A stretch of 64,000 nucleotides of DNA from an uncultured Bilophila sp. (GTDB lineage Bacteria; Desulfobacterota; Desulfovibrionia; Desulfovibrionales; Desulfovibrionaceae): NCBI GenBank assembly GCA_910585945.1, contig CAJUHZ010000004.1, positions 1-64,000 on the forward strand, in the 5' to 3' direction. Below the pieces are notes generated by a model that was given only the letters and a program-made list of their open reading frames with translations, was not told the origin of the DNA and ran no database searches. Numbering within the stretch: the stretch's first letter is position 1; each line of letters begins with the position of its first letter. The translations under genes were made by a program, and so were the position numbers. This document shows, piece after piece, positions 7,683 through 16,288 of this stretch.

Positions 7683-7848
7683 GAGTTGTTCCCGACGCTT
7701 CATCTTCAGCCAGATCGGCCAGGGAAACGGCATCCTCCGCAAATGCGCCCATAGCGTCCGCCAGTTCGGGATCAAGCTCCACGGCGAGCCCCTGTTCAGC
7801 TTGCAGAAAGACATCCGAGGCAATGGCGTTCAATGTTTCCTTGTTCAT
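7669..7848 (-). CDS. Small acidic protein, unknown, conserved-operon style
   Basis: 59 residues. The ATG at 7848 has AGGAG six bases upstream, and the stop overlaps the next gene's start by 14 bases (ATGAAGAAGACTGA). The product is strongly acidic (ELDPELADAMGAFAEDAVS) with no basic patch or membrane segment. The excellent ribosome site and coupling to the ArdC-Toprim gene argue that it is real. It might bind the ArdC protein or mimic DNA charge, as acidic antirestriction proteins do, but that is speculation from composition only. Confidence 0.65.
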   Translation of the reverse strand: MNKETLNAIASDVFLQAEQGLAVELDPELADAMGAFAEDAVSLADLAEDEASGTTHEED

Positions 7849-7864
7849 GATTCACTCCTGTGGG

Positions 7865-8512
7865 TTAATTGAATCTGATACGGAATGTTTTTCTTTCAAA
7901 ATCATATGTGGCATCAAACAAGCTATACTGATATGCAACGTGTCTCCATTTGCCTCCTATGTCCAAAAAGGTTACTGAAATATTCAGGCTGATCTTTTCC
8001 AGGATTTCGAGCAATGTTTTGTCGCCTTTTTCAAAGGCTTTTTCAGTGACGATCCGGATCAATTCCTGAAAATGCGTCGGGAGCCTGACTTTGACGCCAT
8101 GATCCATTCCCGGAAAAAGAAACCTGATATGAGCGCGACAGGGAATTGACATTGTGTAAGACGCAACGCCGCCGTCAGGAAGGCTTGTTTCAACGCACAA
8201 GACATCATGTTCCTTCCTGATCCGGATATGTTCTCCCGCCAGAGCCTCATTAAGCGGCGGCAGCACATTCAAAGGCACGTCAATGTCAACACGCGCGTCC
8301 CTGGCCGTGCCGAATCCCACATTGAAAATCGTCACCTCCGGCGTCTGTTCTTGTGGAGTGAAAACCGGAAGGGAACAGACTATGGCGGGCAGATAGGACG
8401 CTTCCCGCTGTTTCTGCATTTCCCTCACGGTTCTCCATGTGGCGAAGGCCGAAGCGCAAGCGCCAATCCCGGAAAACATGGCGGCGACAGAGGCGAACAG
8501 AGACCAGTCCAT
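7865..8512 (-). CDS. Membrane-anchored protein of unknown function
   Basis: 215 residues. Residues 3-27 form one membrane helix (LFASVAAMFSGIGACASAFA), followed by a short charged segment and a soluble domain of beta-rich appearance (VTIFNVGFGTARDARVDIDVP). The start follows the traF stop closely (TGA then ATG after seven bases). The fold with the NVGFGTARD stretch resembles unclassified single-pass proteins that carry an immunoglobulin-like domain after the anchor, but no family is claimed. It sits between traF and the acidic small gene in the transfer operon and could be a transfer accessory or exclusion protein. Confidence 0.6.
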   Translation of the reverse strand: MDWSLFASVAAMFSGIGACASAFATWRTVREMQKQREASYLPAIVCSLPVFTPQEQTPEVTIFNVGFGTARDARVDIDVPLNVLPPLNEALAGEHIRIRKEHDVLCVETSLPDGGVASYTMSIPCRAHIRFLFPGMDHGVKVRLPTHFQELIRIVTEKAFEKGDKTLLEILEKISLNISVTFLDIGGKWRHVAYQYSLFDATYDFERKTFRIRFN

Positions 8513-8521
8513 TGTTGACTG

Positions 8522-9043
8522 TCACTCCTGAAAAGTTTTTACGGTCCAGACCGGCTCCGCCTTGTGGAGCGCGGCCAGCGGCACAAAGCCGAAATAGCGG
8601 CTGTCGAAACTGCCGGGATGTTCGCCAAGCGCCAACGCCTGGCCAGGGGGAATCTCACCGGCGGTCAGCGCCGAAGGCACGGGCCTCCCCCGGCTGTCCA
8701 CGTTCCTGATCCGACTGTGCGGCCAGAGGCGGGAGGCAGCCGCGCCACGCGGCAGGATGTGAATGCCTTCCGCGTCTATCAGCAGCGCATCGCCGGGCAA
8801 CGCGGCCAGCTTTTTCAGGAGAGGACAGCGGGAGCCGGGGAGGTAGTGCCGATCGTCGGCCAGTCTGGAGAACGGGCCGTTCCCGTCCAGGCGAAAGGCC
8901 ACCGGATCACCCCGATCCGGAAGCCCTTCCACAAGGCGGTACAGGCCCACGGGCATGGACGGCGTGACGTTGAAGCGCAGGCCCGCGTGGTGCGAAAGCG
9001 CCAGCAGAACAGCGCCAGCCATGATCAACGGCAGCGCCTTCAT
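8522..9043 (-). CDS. traF: TraF-like conjugation signal peptidase (S26 family)
   Basis: 173 residues. The first 18 residues form a membrane anchor. The catalytic Ser lies in FNVTPSMPVGLYRL, the typical S26 motif, and the general-base Lys in LLKKLAALPGD. Near the C-terminus GEHPGSFDSRYFGFVP matches the conserved box D/E region. In IncP plasmids TraF processes and cyclises the TrbC pilin, and trbC is present here at 32260. The ATG overlaps the traG stop (ATGA), so the two are translationally coupled. Confidence 0.9.
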   Translation of the reverse strand: MKALPLIMAGAVLLALSHHAGLRFNVTPSMPVGLYRLVEGLPDRGDPVAFRLDGNGPFSRLADDRHYLPGSRCPLLKKLAALPGDALLIDAEGIHILPRGAAASRLWPHSRIRNVDSRGRPVPSALTAGEIPPGQALALGEHPGSFDSRYFGFVPLAALHKAEPVWTVKTFQE

Positions 9044-11016
9044 GCCTTGTCCTCCACGCCGGACAGAAAGGTCTCGAATGTGGCGCGGGGGCGCTCCGGG
9101 CTTTCCTCCCGGTTTTCCTCTGGAGCGGATCGGGGAAAGTACAGCGAATCCGTCACGCCGGCGGGGAACGCCGCCGACACGCCCGGCGCGGGTATTTTTG
9201 ACCGCTCCGAAAACGTGGGATCTTTGAAGTAAAGGATCTGCATTCCGTAGATCGGCGCTTGCCCGGCGGTGAAAATCAGCATGTGGCCGGGCTTGGTGAT
9301 CCGGCCCTCACTGTCCTTTTCCGCCCCTGGCAAACGGCCACACTCGTCCGGCGTGAGCAGCGGGCGGGCGGTCTCCGCAATATTGATGGATCGGGATCGC
9401 CCGCCCTTGCCGATGGAGATGGAGGTTTTCTTTTCCACCACCGTGGTTTTGCCGGTCATTCTGGACAGCAGATCCGCCGTTTCCGGATCGTTCGGCGCGT
9501 AGGCGATACGCACATGGCAGTTGGCCATGATCGCGTTGTCCTTGCCGTACACGCCGTTAAGCTGTTTGGTGTCCTGAACGATGATGTACATCTTGCCGCC
9601 GTAACCGGCGATGAAGGCGATGGCCCGCTCCACAATGGGCAGCTTGCCCAGGCTGGTGAACTCGTCCAGCATCAGCAGCAGGCGATGTCTGTAGCCGGCA
9701 ACGCTTGTGCCGCCCTCGAATTTCATCTCCGCGCAGACGCGGCGGATGATCAGATCCGTCATAAGCCGCATGAGCGGCCGCACCCGATCCATGCCCGCCG
9801 GTCCCACCACCAGATACAGATCCACCGGCTGATCGCGGTTCATGAGATCATGAATATGGAAATCCGAGCGCGCCGTGTTGAGATCAATGATCGGATCTCG
9901 GTAGACGGCCATGTTGACCAGGGCCGAAGACAGCACGCCCGACGCCTCGTTGTCCGCCTTGGAAAGCATTTCCCGCGCGGAACTGGCAATAAAGACATGG
10001 CAGGCATCGCCCACGCGGCTGTCGGCGTCCGGAGCGAAGTCGTGAAACCACTTCGCATGTTCTGCGGCGATCATGTCCTCCAGCAGTTCCGCCGTGGTTC
10101 GATCCGGATCGGACATCATCAGCGTCAGTTCCCGCAGAGTGGGCATCCGGCCTTCCCGGCGCCGCACCACGACGCAACAATGCAGGATCAGACCGGCGAA
10201 AAAGGCGAACGCCGCTTTTGTCCAGTGATCCTCAAGCCCCTTGCCGTCCGGATCCACCAGCATCAGCGCAATGTTCTGCACGTCCTGCACGACCTCCAGG
10301 CTGGTCAGGCGGATTTCGTCCAGCGGATTGAAGGCGCAGCCGGAGCCGGAAGCGTCCGTGGGATCAAAGCGCAGTACCGTGTGCCCCTGTGACTTGCGCC
10401 AGCCGGACGTGAGCGCCCAGTTTTCGCCCTTGATGTCCAGCGTCAGACTGGAACCTGGCCAGGACAGCAGTGTGGGCAGAATCAGGCCGACCCCCTTGCC
10501 GGATCGCGTGGGCGCAAAGCACAGGATATGCTCCGGCCCGTTGTGCCGCAGATAGTGCAGCACGCCCTTTTTCTCGTCGAACCAGCCTCCGGTGTAGACG
10601 CCTTTTCCGCCGAAATAGCCCATGCGCTCGATCTCTTCCTCACGCGCCCATCGAGCCGACCCGTGCAGGTTCCGGTTGCCCTTTGGCCGCCGTAGAGCCA
10701 TGGCGCAGAGCGCGCCGAAGAGGACAGGCAGGCCGAAGAATGCCTGCCCCACCGTCATGGCGTTGTCCCGGATCGGCTCGGAAAGATCCCAGACGAAAAT
10801 GCTCCAGGGCGCGTACACCGGCACGCCGAACAGGGTGCACCACGGCTGACCGAGGGCCGGCTGAAAGCCGTAATCGGCGGCCGCCTTCAGCGTGGCCATG
10901 CCCATGCCGAGCAGCGCCAGCAGCGGGATCGCGGCAAGCAGCGCCCACAGCGCGGTTCTGCCGCGTTTTCTGGAACTGGAAGAGGTTTCCTGAAGGCCGT
11001 AGTTTTGTCGTGCCAT
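9040..11016 (-). CDS. traG: VirD4/TraG-type coupling ATPase
   Basis: 658 residues from the ATG at 11016 (AGGAGAG upstream); the longer frame to 11052 enters the palindromic repeat. Two N-terminal membrane helices (about 22-41 and 90-108) precede a cytoplasmic ATPase with Walker A APTRSGKGVG at about 168-177 and the Walker B region LLLMLDEFTSLGKL. HILCFAPTRSGKG and SLTLDIKGENW are characteristic of type IV coupling proteins. It links the relaxase-DNA complex to the secretion channel at the inner membrane. In this operon it follows trbI and precedes traF. Confidence 0.95.
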   Translation of the reverse strand: MARQNYGLQETSSSSRKRGRTALWALLAAIPLLALLGMGMATLKAAADYGFQPALGQPWCTLFGVPVYAPWSIFVWDLSEPIRDNAMTVGQAFFGLPVLFGALCAMALRRPKGNRNLHGSARWAREEEIERMGYFGGKGVYTGGWFDEKKGVLHYLRHNGPEHILCFAPTRSGKGVGLILPTLLSWPGSSLTLDIKGENWALTSGWRKSQGHTVLRFDPTDASGSGCAFNPLDEIRLTSLEVVQDVQNIALMLVDPDGKGLEDHWTKAAFAFFAGLILHCCVVVRRREGRMPTLRELTLMMSDPDRTTAELLEDMIAAEHAKWFHDFAPDADSRVGDACHVFIASSAREMLSKADNEASGVLSSALVNMAVYRDPIIDLNTARSDFHIHDLMNRDQPVDLYLVVGPAGMDRVRPLMRLMTDLIIRRVCAEMKFEGGTSVAGYRHRLLLMLDEFTSLGKLPIVERAIAFIAGYGGKMYIIVQDTKQLNGVYGKDNAIMANCHVRIAYAPNDPETADLLSRMTGKTTVVEKKTSISIGKGGRSRSINIAETARPLLTPDECGRLPGAEKDSEGRITKPGHMLIFTAGQAPIYGMQILYFKDPTFSERSKIPAPGVSAAFPAGVTDSLYFPRSAPEENREESPERPRATFETFLSGVEDKA

Positions 11017-11036
11017 GTTCTCTCCTACAGCTATTG

Positions 11037-11175
11037 TGGGGCGCTGCCCCACGCCCCGGCAGAGGCTCCGCCTCTGCGCTCCGCAAGGGGCATGATGCCC
11101 CTTGACCCTCAGTGGCAGTTTTGCCGAAGCAAAACAGCTTGTGAGGGGGTCCGGGGGGAATCATTCCCCCCGGCA
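11037..11175. repeat. GC-rich palindromic repeat, copy 1 (between trbI and traG)
   Basis: Contains GCAGAGGC-TCC-GCCTCTGC, AAGGGGCAT-G-ATGCCCCTT and, after a unique spacer, GGGGGGAAT-C-ATTCCCCCC. Both blocks recur in the same order and orientation at 13324-13470. REP-like; it could terminate or stabilise transcripts within the operon. Confidence 0.75.
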
Positions 11176-11213
11176 CAGGGGCCGGGGGCGGGAAGCCCCC
11201 GAAAAAATGCCCC

Positions 11214-12413
11214 TTATCGCCGCCAGCGGGTATAGGGTTCCCTGAAAATCACGTCTCTGGTGACGACAATGTTGAAACGGTAGCCCGGCCGGATTTCCAG
11301 CGTCGGCTTGATGTTCAGGTTGCGCTGGAGCAGCGTTGTGGCGGTCTGACCAAGTTGCGCGGCCAGGGCGGCGGTCATTTCGTCGCTCATGCGCGTGCCG
11401 TTGTCCGTCTCGGTGCTGTCGTTCATCCCGTCCATCGCGTAGGCCATGCCGCCGGAGACCAGGGACATCAGCAGCGCCGATCCGAAAATCCGCAGATAGT
11501 GATTGTTCACCCTGTCGTTGAAACCGGCCATGCCGGCCATGTCCGCGCCGGGCATGGCTCCCAGGGTGATGGACGAGCCGTCCGGGAAGATCAGACGGTT
11601 CCAGGCGATCAGCACGCGCTCCTGACCGTAAACAACGCGGGAGTCGTACACGCCGTACAGCCGCGCTCCGCGCGGAATGAGCAGGTGCCGCCCTGTGGCC
11701 GTGTCAAAGACGTTTTGCGAAACCTGGGCAATCATGTTGCCCGGCAGATCCGAATTGACGCCTGTGAGCATGATGCCGGGAATGACCGCGCCGGTTTTCA
11801 ACTCCAGAGGAAGGCCGGCCGTGCGCTGTTCCTCAAGCCGCCAGGCTGTATCCGGCCGCGCGCGCTCGAAAAAGGCTTCCTTGTCCTGATCGGCGGCGGG
11901 ATCGTAGGCATCGCTTGCCGAAGGCATGGAAAGATCGGAGCGCCGGGGAGCGTCACCCGATGCCGCCGGAACCGCCGAAGCAACACCGTCGCTTCCCGCC
12001 CGCTTCACCACCAGAGGCGCGGACAGCGCGCTCATGTACGCCTGGGTTTTGAGGCGGCGGACGTTTTCCGCCTGCTGATCCGGCTTCTCCTCCCGCTGCA
12101 CCACAACCAGGGGTTCCGGCTTGTCCGACGCAGGATCGGGAACGACCGGACCGGCGGCGTCCTTGCGGGAATCAAGAGCCAGACCGCTTCCTTCCAGGGC
12201 GAAAAAGGGCTTTTCTTCTTCTCGCACGGCTACCTCCCTTGCGGGTTCGTCGGCGCGCCGTTGCGGATCGTGCACGAAGCTCACGCTGTAGATCAGCGCG
12301 GCCGCCATCAGGCCAAGCGCCGCAAGCAGCGCATACAGGGGCCAGCGGCCCATTCTGGCCACCAGCGGGCGGGGAGCAAGGAGCAGAGAGTTTGGGGAAC
12401 TGTCGTTCATCAT
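11214..12413 (-). CDS. trbI: TrbI/VirB10 channel protein
   Basis: 399 residues. A cytoplasmic N-terminus is followed by one membrane helix (WPLYALLAALGLMAAALIYS), a long proline/charge-rich linker and the conserved C-terminal VirB10 domain. That domain includes LKTGAVIPGIMLTGVNSDLPG, NVFDTATGRHLLIPRGARLYGVYDS and LIFPDGSSITLGAMPG. VirB10 proteins span both membranes and gate the outer-membrane pore. The start overlaps the trbG stop (GCATGATG). A GC-rich palindromic repeat lies directly after its stop. Confidence 0.94.
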   Translation of the reverse strand: MMNDSSPNSLLLAPRPLVARMGRWPLYALLAALGLMAAALIYSVSFVHDPQRRADEPAREVAVREEEKPFFALEGSGLALDSRKDAAGPVVPDPASDKPEPLVVVQREEKPDQQAENVRRLKTQAYMSALSAPLVVKRAGSDGVASAVPAASGDAPRRSDLSMPSASDAYDPAADQDKEAFFERARPDTAWRLEEQRTAGLPLELKTGAVIPGIMLTGVNSDLPGNMIAQVSQNVFDTATGRHLLIPRGARLYGVYDSRVVYGQERVLIAWNRLIFPDGSSITLGAMPGADMAGMAGFNDRVNNHYLRIFGSALLMSLVSGGMAYAMDGMNDSTETDNGTRMSDEMTAALAAQLGQTATTLLQRNLNIKPTLEIRPGYRFNIVVTRDVIFREPYTRWRR

Positions 12414-13303
12414 GCGGCCTTGCGGATGATCCGCACTTCTTCACGTTTGGAGCCGACGCCAAGCAGAAGCACGATTTCGTCAAACAGCCCGTCAACAATC
12501 AGGTTCTTGCCGTCCACACGATAGTTGACCAGGATGTTTTCCCCATGACCGCGCGCCAGCAGCACGGGCATTTCCGTCATGGCGCGCGGCAGGTGGATGT
12601 GGATCTTTTCGCCGTCGTCAAAGACGCGCTCCGGCTTCCATGCGGCCCTGCCCTTCACCTCGAAGTTGAAATTGAGGCCGGCGATGTTGATGCGCTCGCC
12701 TTCCATATCCGCCGTATTGCGTTCGATTTCCCGCTCTCTGGCGGCCTTTTGTTCGGCAAGCCGCACTTTCATGGCGTCGGCATACACAAAGCCCACATAC
12801 GGCGTGTGGCCGGAGCGTTGCGAGACAAGCCGCAGATGGTACACGCGGCGATCCGTGGTGATCACCGCGCTTGTCTCAAGACCCGCGTCCACCGGCTTGA
12901 TGAACAGGTGCGCGACGTTGCCGGCGTTGCCCGTTTCCACCATCCAGCGCGCGGAGTCGCCCACGATCACCTCATTGACCTTTTCCCCGGGCTGAAGTTC
13001 CACGTCGCAGACCTGCATGGGACTGGCCAGAATGGTAGGCTGAGACGCGCCGTGCACATAGATCAGCTTGCCGGAGGACGAGAGCACCGGCATGGGACCG
13101 CGCCCGGACCAGTCGCGCGTCAGCCTGAGCGCATCACGCTCGCGCCGACTGAGCGGCACAGTGTCGGGGCCGAGAAAGTCGGGCGCGTTCAGAAAGTCCG
13201 AAGGGAGCGGCGGAGCTTCCGGACTGTCGGGCGTCCCGCCGGGGGCCGCAGCCGCGATCCCCGGAACGCAGATCAGCAACAGCAAGACAGCGAATCTTTT
13301 CAT
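12410..13303 (-). CDS. trbG: TrbG/VirB9 channel protein
   Basis: 297 residues from the ATG at 13303 (AAGGAG five bases upstream); the longer frame runs into the palindromic repeat. It has a signal peptide (MKRFAVLLLLICVPGIAAAA). The mature protein has VirB9 features: a first beta domain ending in HLFIKPVDAGLETSAVITTD, VYHLRLVSQ, and the C-terminal domain with FDDGEKIHIHLPRAMTEMPV and NYRVDGKNLIVDGLFD. VirB9 forms the outer-membrane core ring with VirB7 and VirB10. It is coupled to trbI by overlap. Confidence 0.94.
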   Translation of the reverse strand: MKRFAVLLLLICVPGIAAAAPGGTPDSPEAPPLPSDFLNAPDFLGPDTVPLSRRERDALRLTRDWSGRGPMPVLSSSGKLIYVHGASQPTILASPMQVCDVELQPGEKVNEVIVGDSARWMVETGNAGNVAHLFIKPVDAGLETSAVITTDRRVYHLRLVSQRSGHTPYVGFVYADAMKVRLAEQKAAREREIERNTADMEGERINIAGLNFNFEVKGRAAWKPERVFDDGEKIHIHLPRAMTEMPVLLARGHGENILVNYRVDGKNLIVDGLFDEIVLLLGVGSKREEVRIIRKAA

Positions 13304-13323
13304 GATGACTCCTTTTGCACTGG

Positions 13324-13470
13324 GGGGCGCTGCCCCACGCCCCGGCAGAGGCTCCGCCTCTGCACTCCGCAAGGGGCATGATGCCCCTTGACCCTCATGT
13401 TTGTGATGCGAACCGATTACTGCCGCGTGTCCCCAACCGAGGGGGTCCGGGGGGAATCATTCCCCCCGGC
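13324..13470. repeat. GC-rich palindromic repeat, copy 2 (between trbF and trbG)
   Basis: Same two palindromic blocks as 11037-11175 with a different spacer. Its second block extends into the trbF reading frame and encodes the last residues of TrbF, suggesting the repeat was inserted and replaced the original 3' end. Confidence 0.75.
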
Positions 13471-14196
13471 GGGGGTTCGGGGGCGGGCCGCCCCCGATGT
13501 AAAGATCCGGCCGGCCGACAGGCTGGTGATGTAGACGCCGCCAGGATTGCGCAGCAGCACGGCTTCCGAAGCGGGCGGATTGATCCGCACGCTGACCGTG
13601 GCTTCATAGGCATGGCTTTCCAGAGCCACGCCGGCATGTGAACGGACAGTCTCCGTCCATTCCACCCGGTAGGAGTCCGCGCTGACCGGCAGCGGCAGGC
13701 TCTTGATCTCCACATGAACCAGCTTGCCGGCCCTGGCGATTTCATAGGGGCTGTTGGCGGCGTACCACTCCTTGAGCACGCCCTTGGCGCTGCCTGCGAT
13801 GAAGTAGCTGAGGCGCTGGATCATGTGCTTCTGGAGTTCGATGTCCGCCGTCACCGTGCGCCAGTCGCTGATGCAGGCGGCGATTTCCGCCTGAATCAGC
13901 CGCAACGGCGCGGCGCTGGCCTGATCCGCGCGAGCGGCCACGGCTGCCCTGCCCACCTTGTCCACTTCAATGATGTAGGGAATGGTTTTGACCTGACTCG
14001 CCTGGACGATGTTGCCCGCGATGGATCCGCCCAAAAGCAGCAGGCTCAGCAACGCCGTGATCCGCCATTGCGCCGCGCGGCTGATGTAGGAGCCATACCG
14101 CTCCAGCCACTCCCGCCGCGCGTTGAGATAGGGGTTGTGGCCTTCCGTGTTTGGCGTTGCCGTTTCTTTCGCCTCTTTTTTCCTGAACAGACTCAT
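13417..14196 (-). CDS. trbF: TrbF/VirB8 inner-membrane assembly protein
   Basis: 259 residues. The short cytoplasmic N-terminus (NPYLNARREWLERYG, a VirB8/TrbF hallmark) is followed by one membrane helix (ITALLSLLLLGGSIAGNIV) and a periplasmic NTF2-like domain (VKTIPYIIEVDKVG, WRTVTADIELQKHMIQRL, YRVEWTETV). VirB8 nucleates the secretion channel. The last 25 or so residues, rich in Pro, Arg and Gly, are encoded by the palindromic repeat copy 2. The native end is therefore probably near GVYITSLSAG, with the tail a repeat-derived extension. Confidence 0.92.
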   Translation of the reverse strand: MSLFRKKEAKETATPNTEGHNPYLNARREWLERYGSYISRAAQWRITALLSLLLLGGSIAGNIVQASQVKTIPYIIEVDKVGRAAVAARADQASAAPLRLIQAEIAACISDWRTVTADIELQKHMIQRLSYFIAGSAKGVLKEWYAANSPYEIARAGKLVHVEIKSLPLPVSADSYRVEWTETVRSHAGVALESHAYEATVSVRINPPASEAVLLRNPGGVYITSLSAGRIFTSGAARPRTPAGGNDSPRTPSVGDTRQ

Positions 14197-14238
14197 GATA
14201 GGTTCCTTTATATGTTTGAATCACAAGGGGGTGACGCC

Positions 14239-14683
14239 ATGAGAAAAAGAAAACGTGTTTTCAACATGCGGAAAAAGATAAAAACAGACAACAATACTGT
14301 ACCATATGAAAATACCAATTCAGATGTTATGGCAATTCATGCAAATGCAATAGATTTTGCAAAAGTGGCAATAAAATATATGTTTTTTGCAAATGCTGGA
14401 GCAATAACATCAGTTATATTCAAATTAAATATTATCAATTACATATTACCAATTATACTTTTTGGTTTAGGAACAATATATACAATTTTTTTTATCTCTA
14501 TATATGTATTTTAGATGCACATCAGCAGTAAGTGCTTTTTTCACAATGGAAGAAAATCCAGTCTTTTTTTGGCATACAAGGTGGGAATACAAAATTTTAT
14601 GTGGAGTATTCATGTATATTCCAGCAATTTTATTCTTTATAGGTGTTGTTTTTACAGTATTTACATTTAATTTTTATTTATAA
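14239..14683 (+). pseudogene. AT-rich multi-pass membrane protein, frame broken at a T8 run (module 1, plus strand)
   Basis: The ATG at 14239 follows GGGGGTGA. The first frame (91 residues) has two hydrophobic segments and stops at 14512-14514. The +1 frame then continues without a stop through SAVSAFFTMEENPVFFWH and a third hydrophobic segment (FMYIPAILFFIGVVFTVFTF) to 14683. Loss of one T in the T8 run at 14486-14493 would join them into about 147 residues. It is far richer in A and T than the flanking trb genes and lies on the opposite strand, which suggests acquisition. It diverges from trbF and converges with the gene at 14674-15141. Mutation, sequencing error and phase variation are all possible. 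Function unknown. Confidence 0.55.
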
Positions 14684-15141
14684 AACATTGTATACGCCAT
14701 ATATAATGCAATTATACCTGGAATTATAACTAATATAAAAAGCATAAATAACATCTCAAATTCAAACTTGATACGGCAATCAAGATTTTTGAACCAAATT
14801 TTCAAATTATGTATATATTGTTTTATAGAATATATTTTCATTCTTTCATTCATCAATAAATTAGTATTGATATATTTATTTTTGTAGAGTGTATTTCTAT
14901 ACATTGGTGAAAGAATGTTTTTTTGGCACGGCTTCAGTGGGATAGCGATGCCCCAGTCCAGCCATTTTTGTGGAACGCCAAGCGCACACTTGCCAAACAA
15001 GCCACGTTTACGCAGTTCAGCATCTGATATGTCAGGATGGATCAAGCCCGCTGGCCAGGTAAGTTCCTTGCGGGTTAAGGTTATAAAGGCAGAACATCCA
15101 ACACATGTCCGTATGTGTTTCTGTTTCTTGAAACAATTCAT
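14674..15141 (-). CDS. AT-rich protein with Cys-rich head and C-terminal membrane helix (module 1, minus strand)
   Basis: 155 residues from the ATG at 15141 (GGAG eight bases upstream), 16 bases after the trbL stop. The N-terminal half (KHIRTCVGCSAFITLTRKEL) has two close Cys and is GC-richer. The C-terminal half is very AT-rich and ends in one membrane helix preceded by CRIKFEFEMLFMLF. The FEF-before-helix feature recurs at 20288-20629. It overlaps the converging plus-strand gene by 10 bases. It may be a fusion of an older operon gene with an acquired 3' part. Function unknown. Confidence 0.5.
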   Translation of the reverse strand: MNCFKKQKHIRTCVGCSAFITLTRKELTWPAGLIHPDISDAELRKRGLFGKCALGVPQKWLDWGIAIPLKPCQKNILSPMYRNTLYKNKYINTNLLMNERMKIYSIKQYIHNLKIWFKNLDCRIKFEFEMLFMLFILVIIPGIIALYMAYTMFYK

Positions 15142-15157
15142 GATGTTCACTCCAAAA

Positions 15158-16288
15158 TTACCTGTCCTGCCGCATTCTCGCGGCCTCGATCCGTTGCCGA
15201 AGCGCCGTGGAAACGGTATTGTGGCTGGCGTCCCGGTTGTGCATGGCTTCCCGGCTGGCGTTCCACAGATTCCCGGCCGTGGCTTTGGCCAGGCCGCCCA
15301 TGCCGGAAGCGCCTTCCGCCCTGGCGACCTGAGCCGCGCGGCCGATGTTGACCATACCCGCCCCGGCGGCAACGCCGAGGCCGGCAAGCCCGGCTCCCAT
15401 TGCCGTGACTGTGGACGTGAGGGCGTTGCCCGTGCTGACGTGTGATCCCTGGATGATGCCGGCCACAACATCCGGCAGGGTTTTGACAAGACAATAAAAG
15501 ATGAGACAGAAAGAGATGGTGACGCCGATTGCCGGCCATGATAGCTCTTCTTGATCTTTGAGTTGCAGGATAAAATTTATCCCCACTCCAATAACAAGCT
15601 GCATGGTCATGAGCTTGAAGGCTACGGCAAATACATAGCGCAAGGCGTTTATTGCATACTCACGAAAGAATGATGTGGCCCCAAGACCAAGTAAAATAGA
15701 TGAGGCGCACATAGCAACGATACACTCGCACTTGATAAGAATTATTTGCATTGTAATAAGTGCAAAGCAAAAAAGAATAGCCATAGCTGCTAAAATATAT
15801 GCAATAAATTTTGCGGGATTGATACCATCAGCTTCGTCAAAAATACTCTGAGCGAGTTCAAGACCAACAGTAAATGGTCTATCAGACGCATCCATAATAG
15901 AGGTAGCTTCACCAGCGATGGATTTCAGTCCATTGATGAGATTCCAGGACCAAGTGTGATAGTTGTTGATAACCGCTAAAAAGAATCCACATGCCAGAAA
16001 AATAAGGCAGAGTTCTTTGAGCATATCCCCCATGTCAGAAGCGCCAAGAGCCTTTCTGATACTCATCCACGCCACTTCGAGGACAGCGCACCAGTAAAAT
16101 AAAATTTTGGCATACTTGAGCATGACAGATTCGTATTTTGATAATTCGCTATGAAATTTTGTGACAATATCTGAAACCATTGTTTCCCCGCTTGGAGAGG
16201 CAAAAGCAGTGGATGAAAAGATAATTCCCCACAACACAAAGAGCATAACTATGAAAATAATTCGCTTGTTTATCGTGCTGTTATTCAT
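15158..16288 (-). CDS. trbL: TrbL/VirB6 polytopic channel protein
   Basis: 376 residues from the ATG at 16288 (AGGA upstream). A cleavable-looking N-terminus (FSSTAFA) is followed by about six membrane helices, including KILFYWCAVLEVAW, IFLACGFFLAVI and FIAYILAAMAILFCFALIT. A Gly/Ala-rich cytoplasmic tail (GAGLAGLGVAAGAGMVNIG) ends in basic residues. This layout is that of P-type TrbL/VirB6, the inner-membrane channel component. The coding bases are more AT-rich than those of trbF or trbG. Its first 38 bases overlap, antisense, the start of the plus-strand gene at 16251. Confidence 0.88.
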   Translation of the reverse strand: MNNSTINKRIIFIVMLFVLWGIIFSSTAFASPSGETMVSDIVTKFHSELSKYESVMLKYAKILFYWCAVLEVAWMSIRKALGASDMGDMLKELCLIFLACGFFLAVINNYHTWSWNLINGLKSIAGEATSIMDASDRPFTVGLELAQSIFDEADGINPAKFIAYILAAMAILFCFALITMQIILIKCECIVAMCASSILLGLGATSFFREYAINALRYVFAVAFKLMTMQLVIGVGINFILQLKDQEELSWPAIGVTISFCLIFYCLVKTLPDVVAGIIQGSHVSTGNALTSTVTAMGAGLAGLGVAAGAGMVNIGRAAQVARAEGASGMGGLAKATAGNLWNASREAMHNRDASHNTVSTALRQRIEAARMRQDR

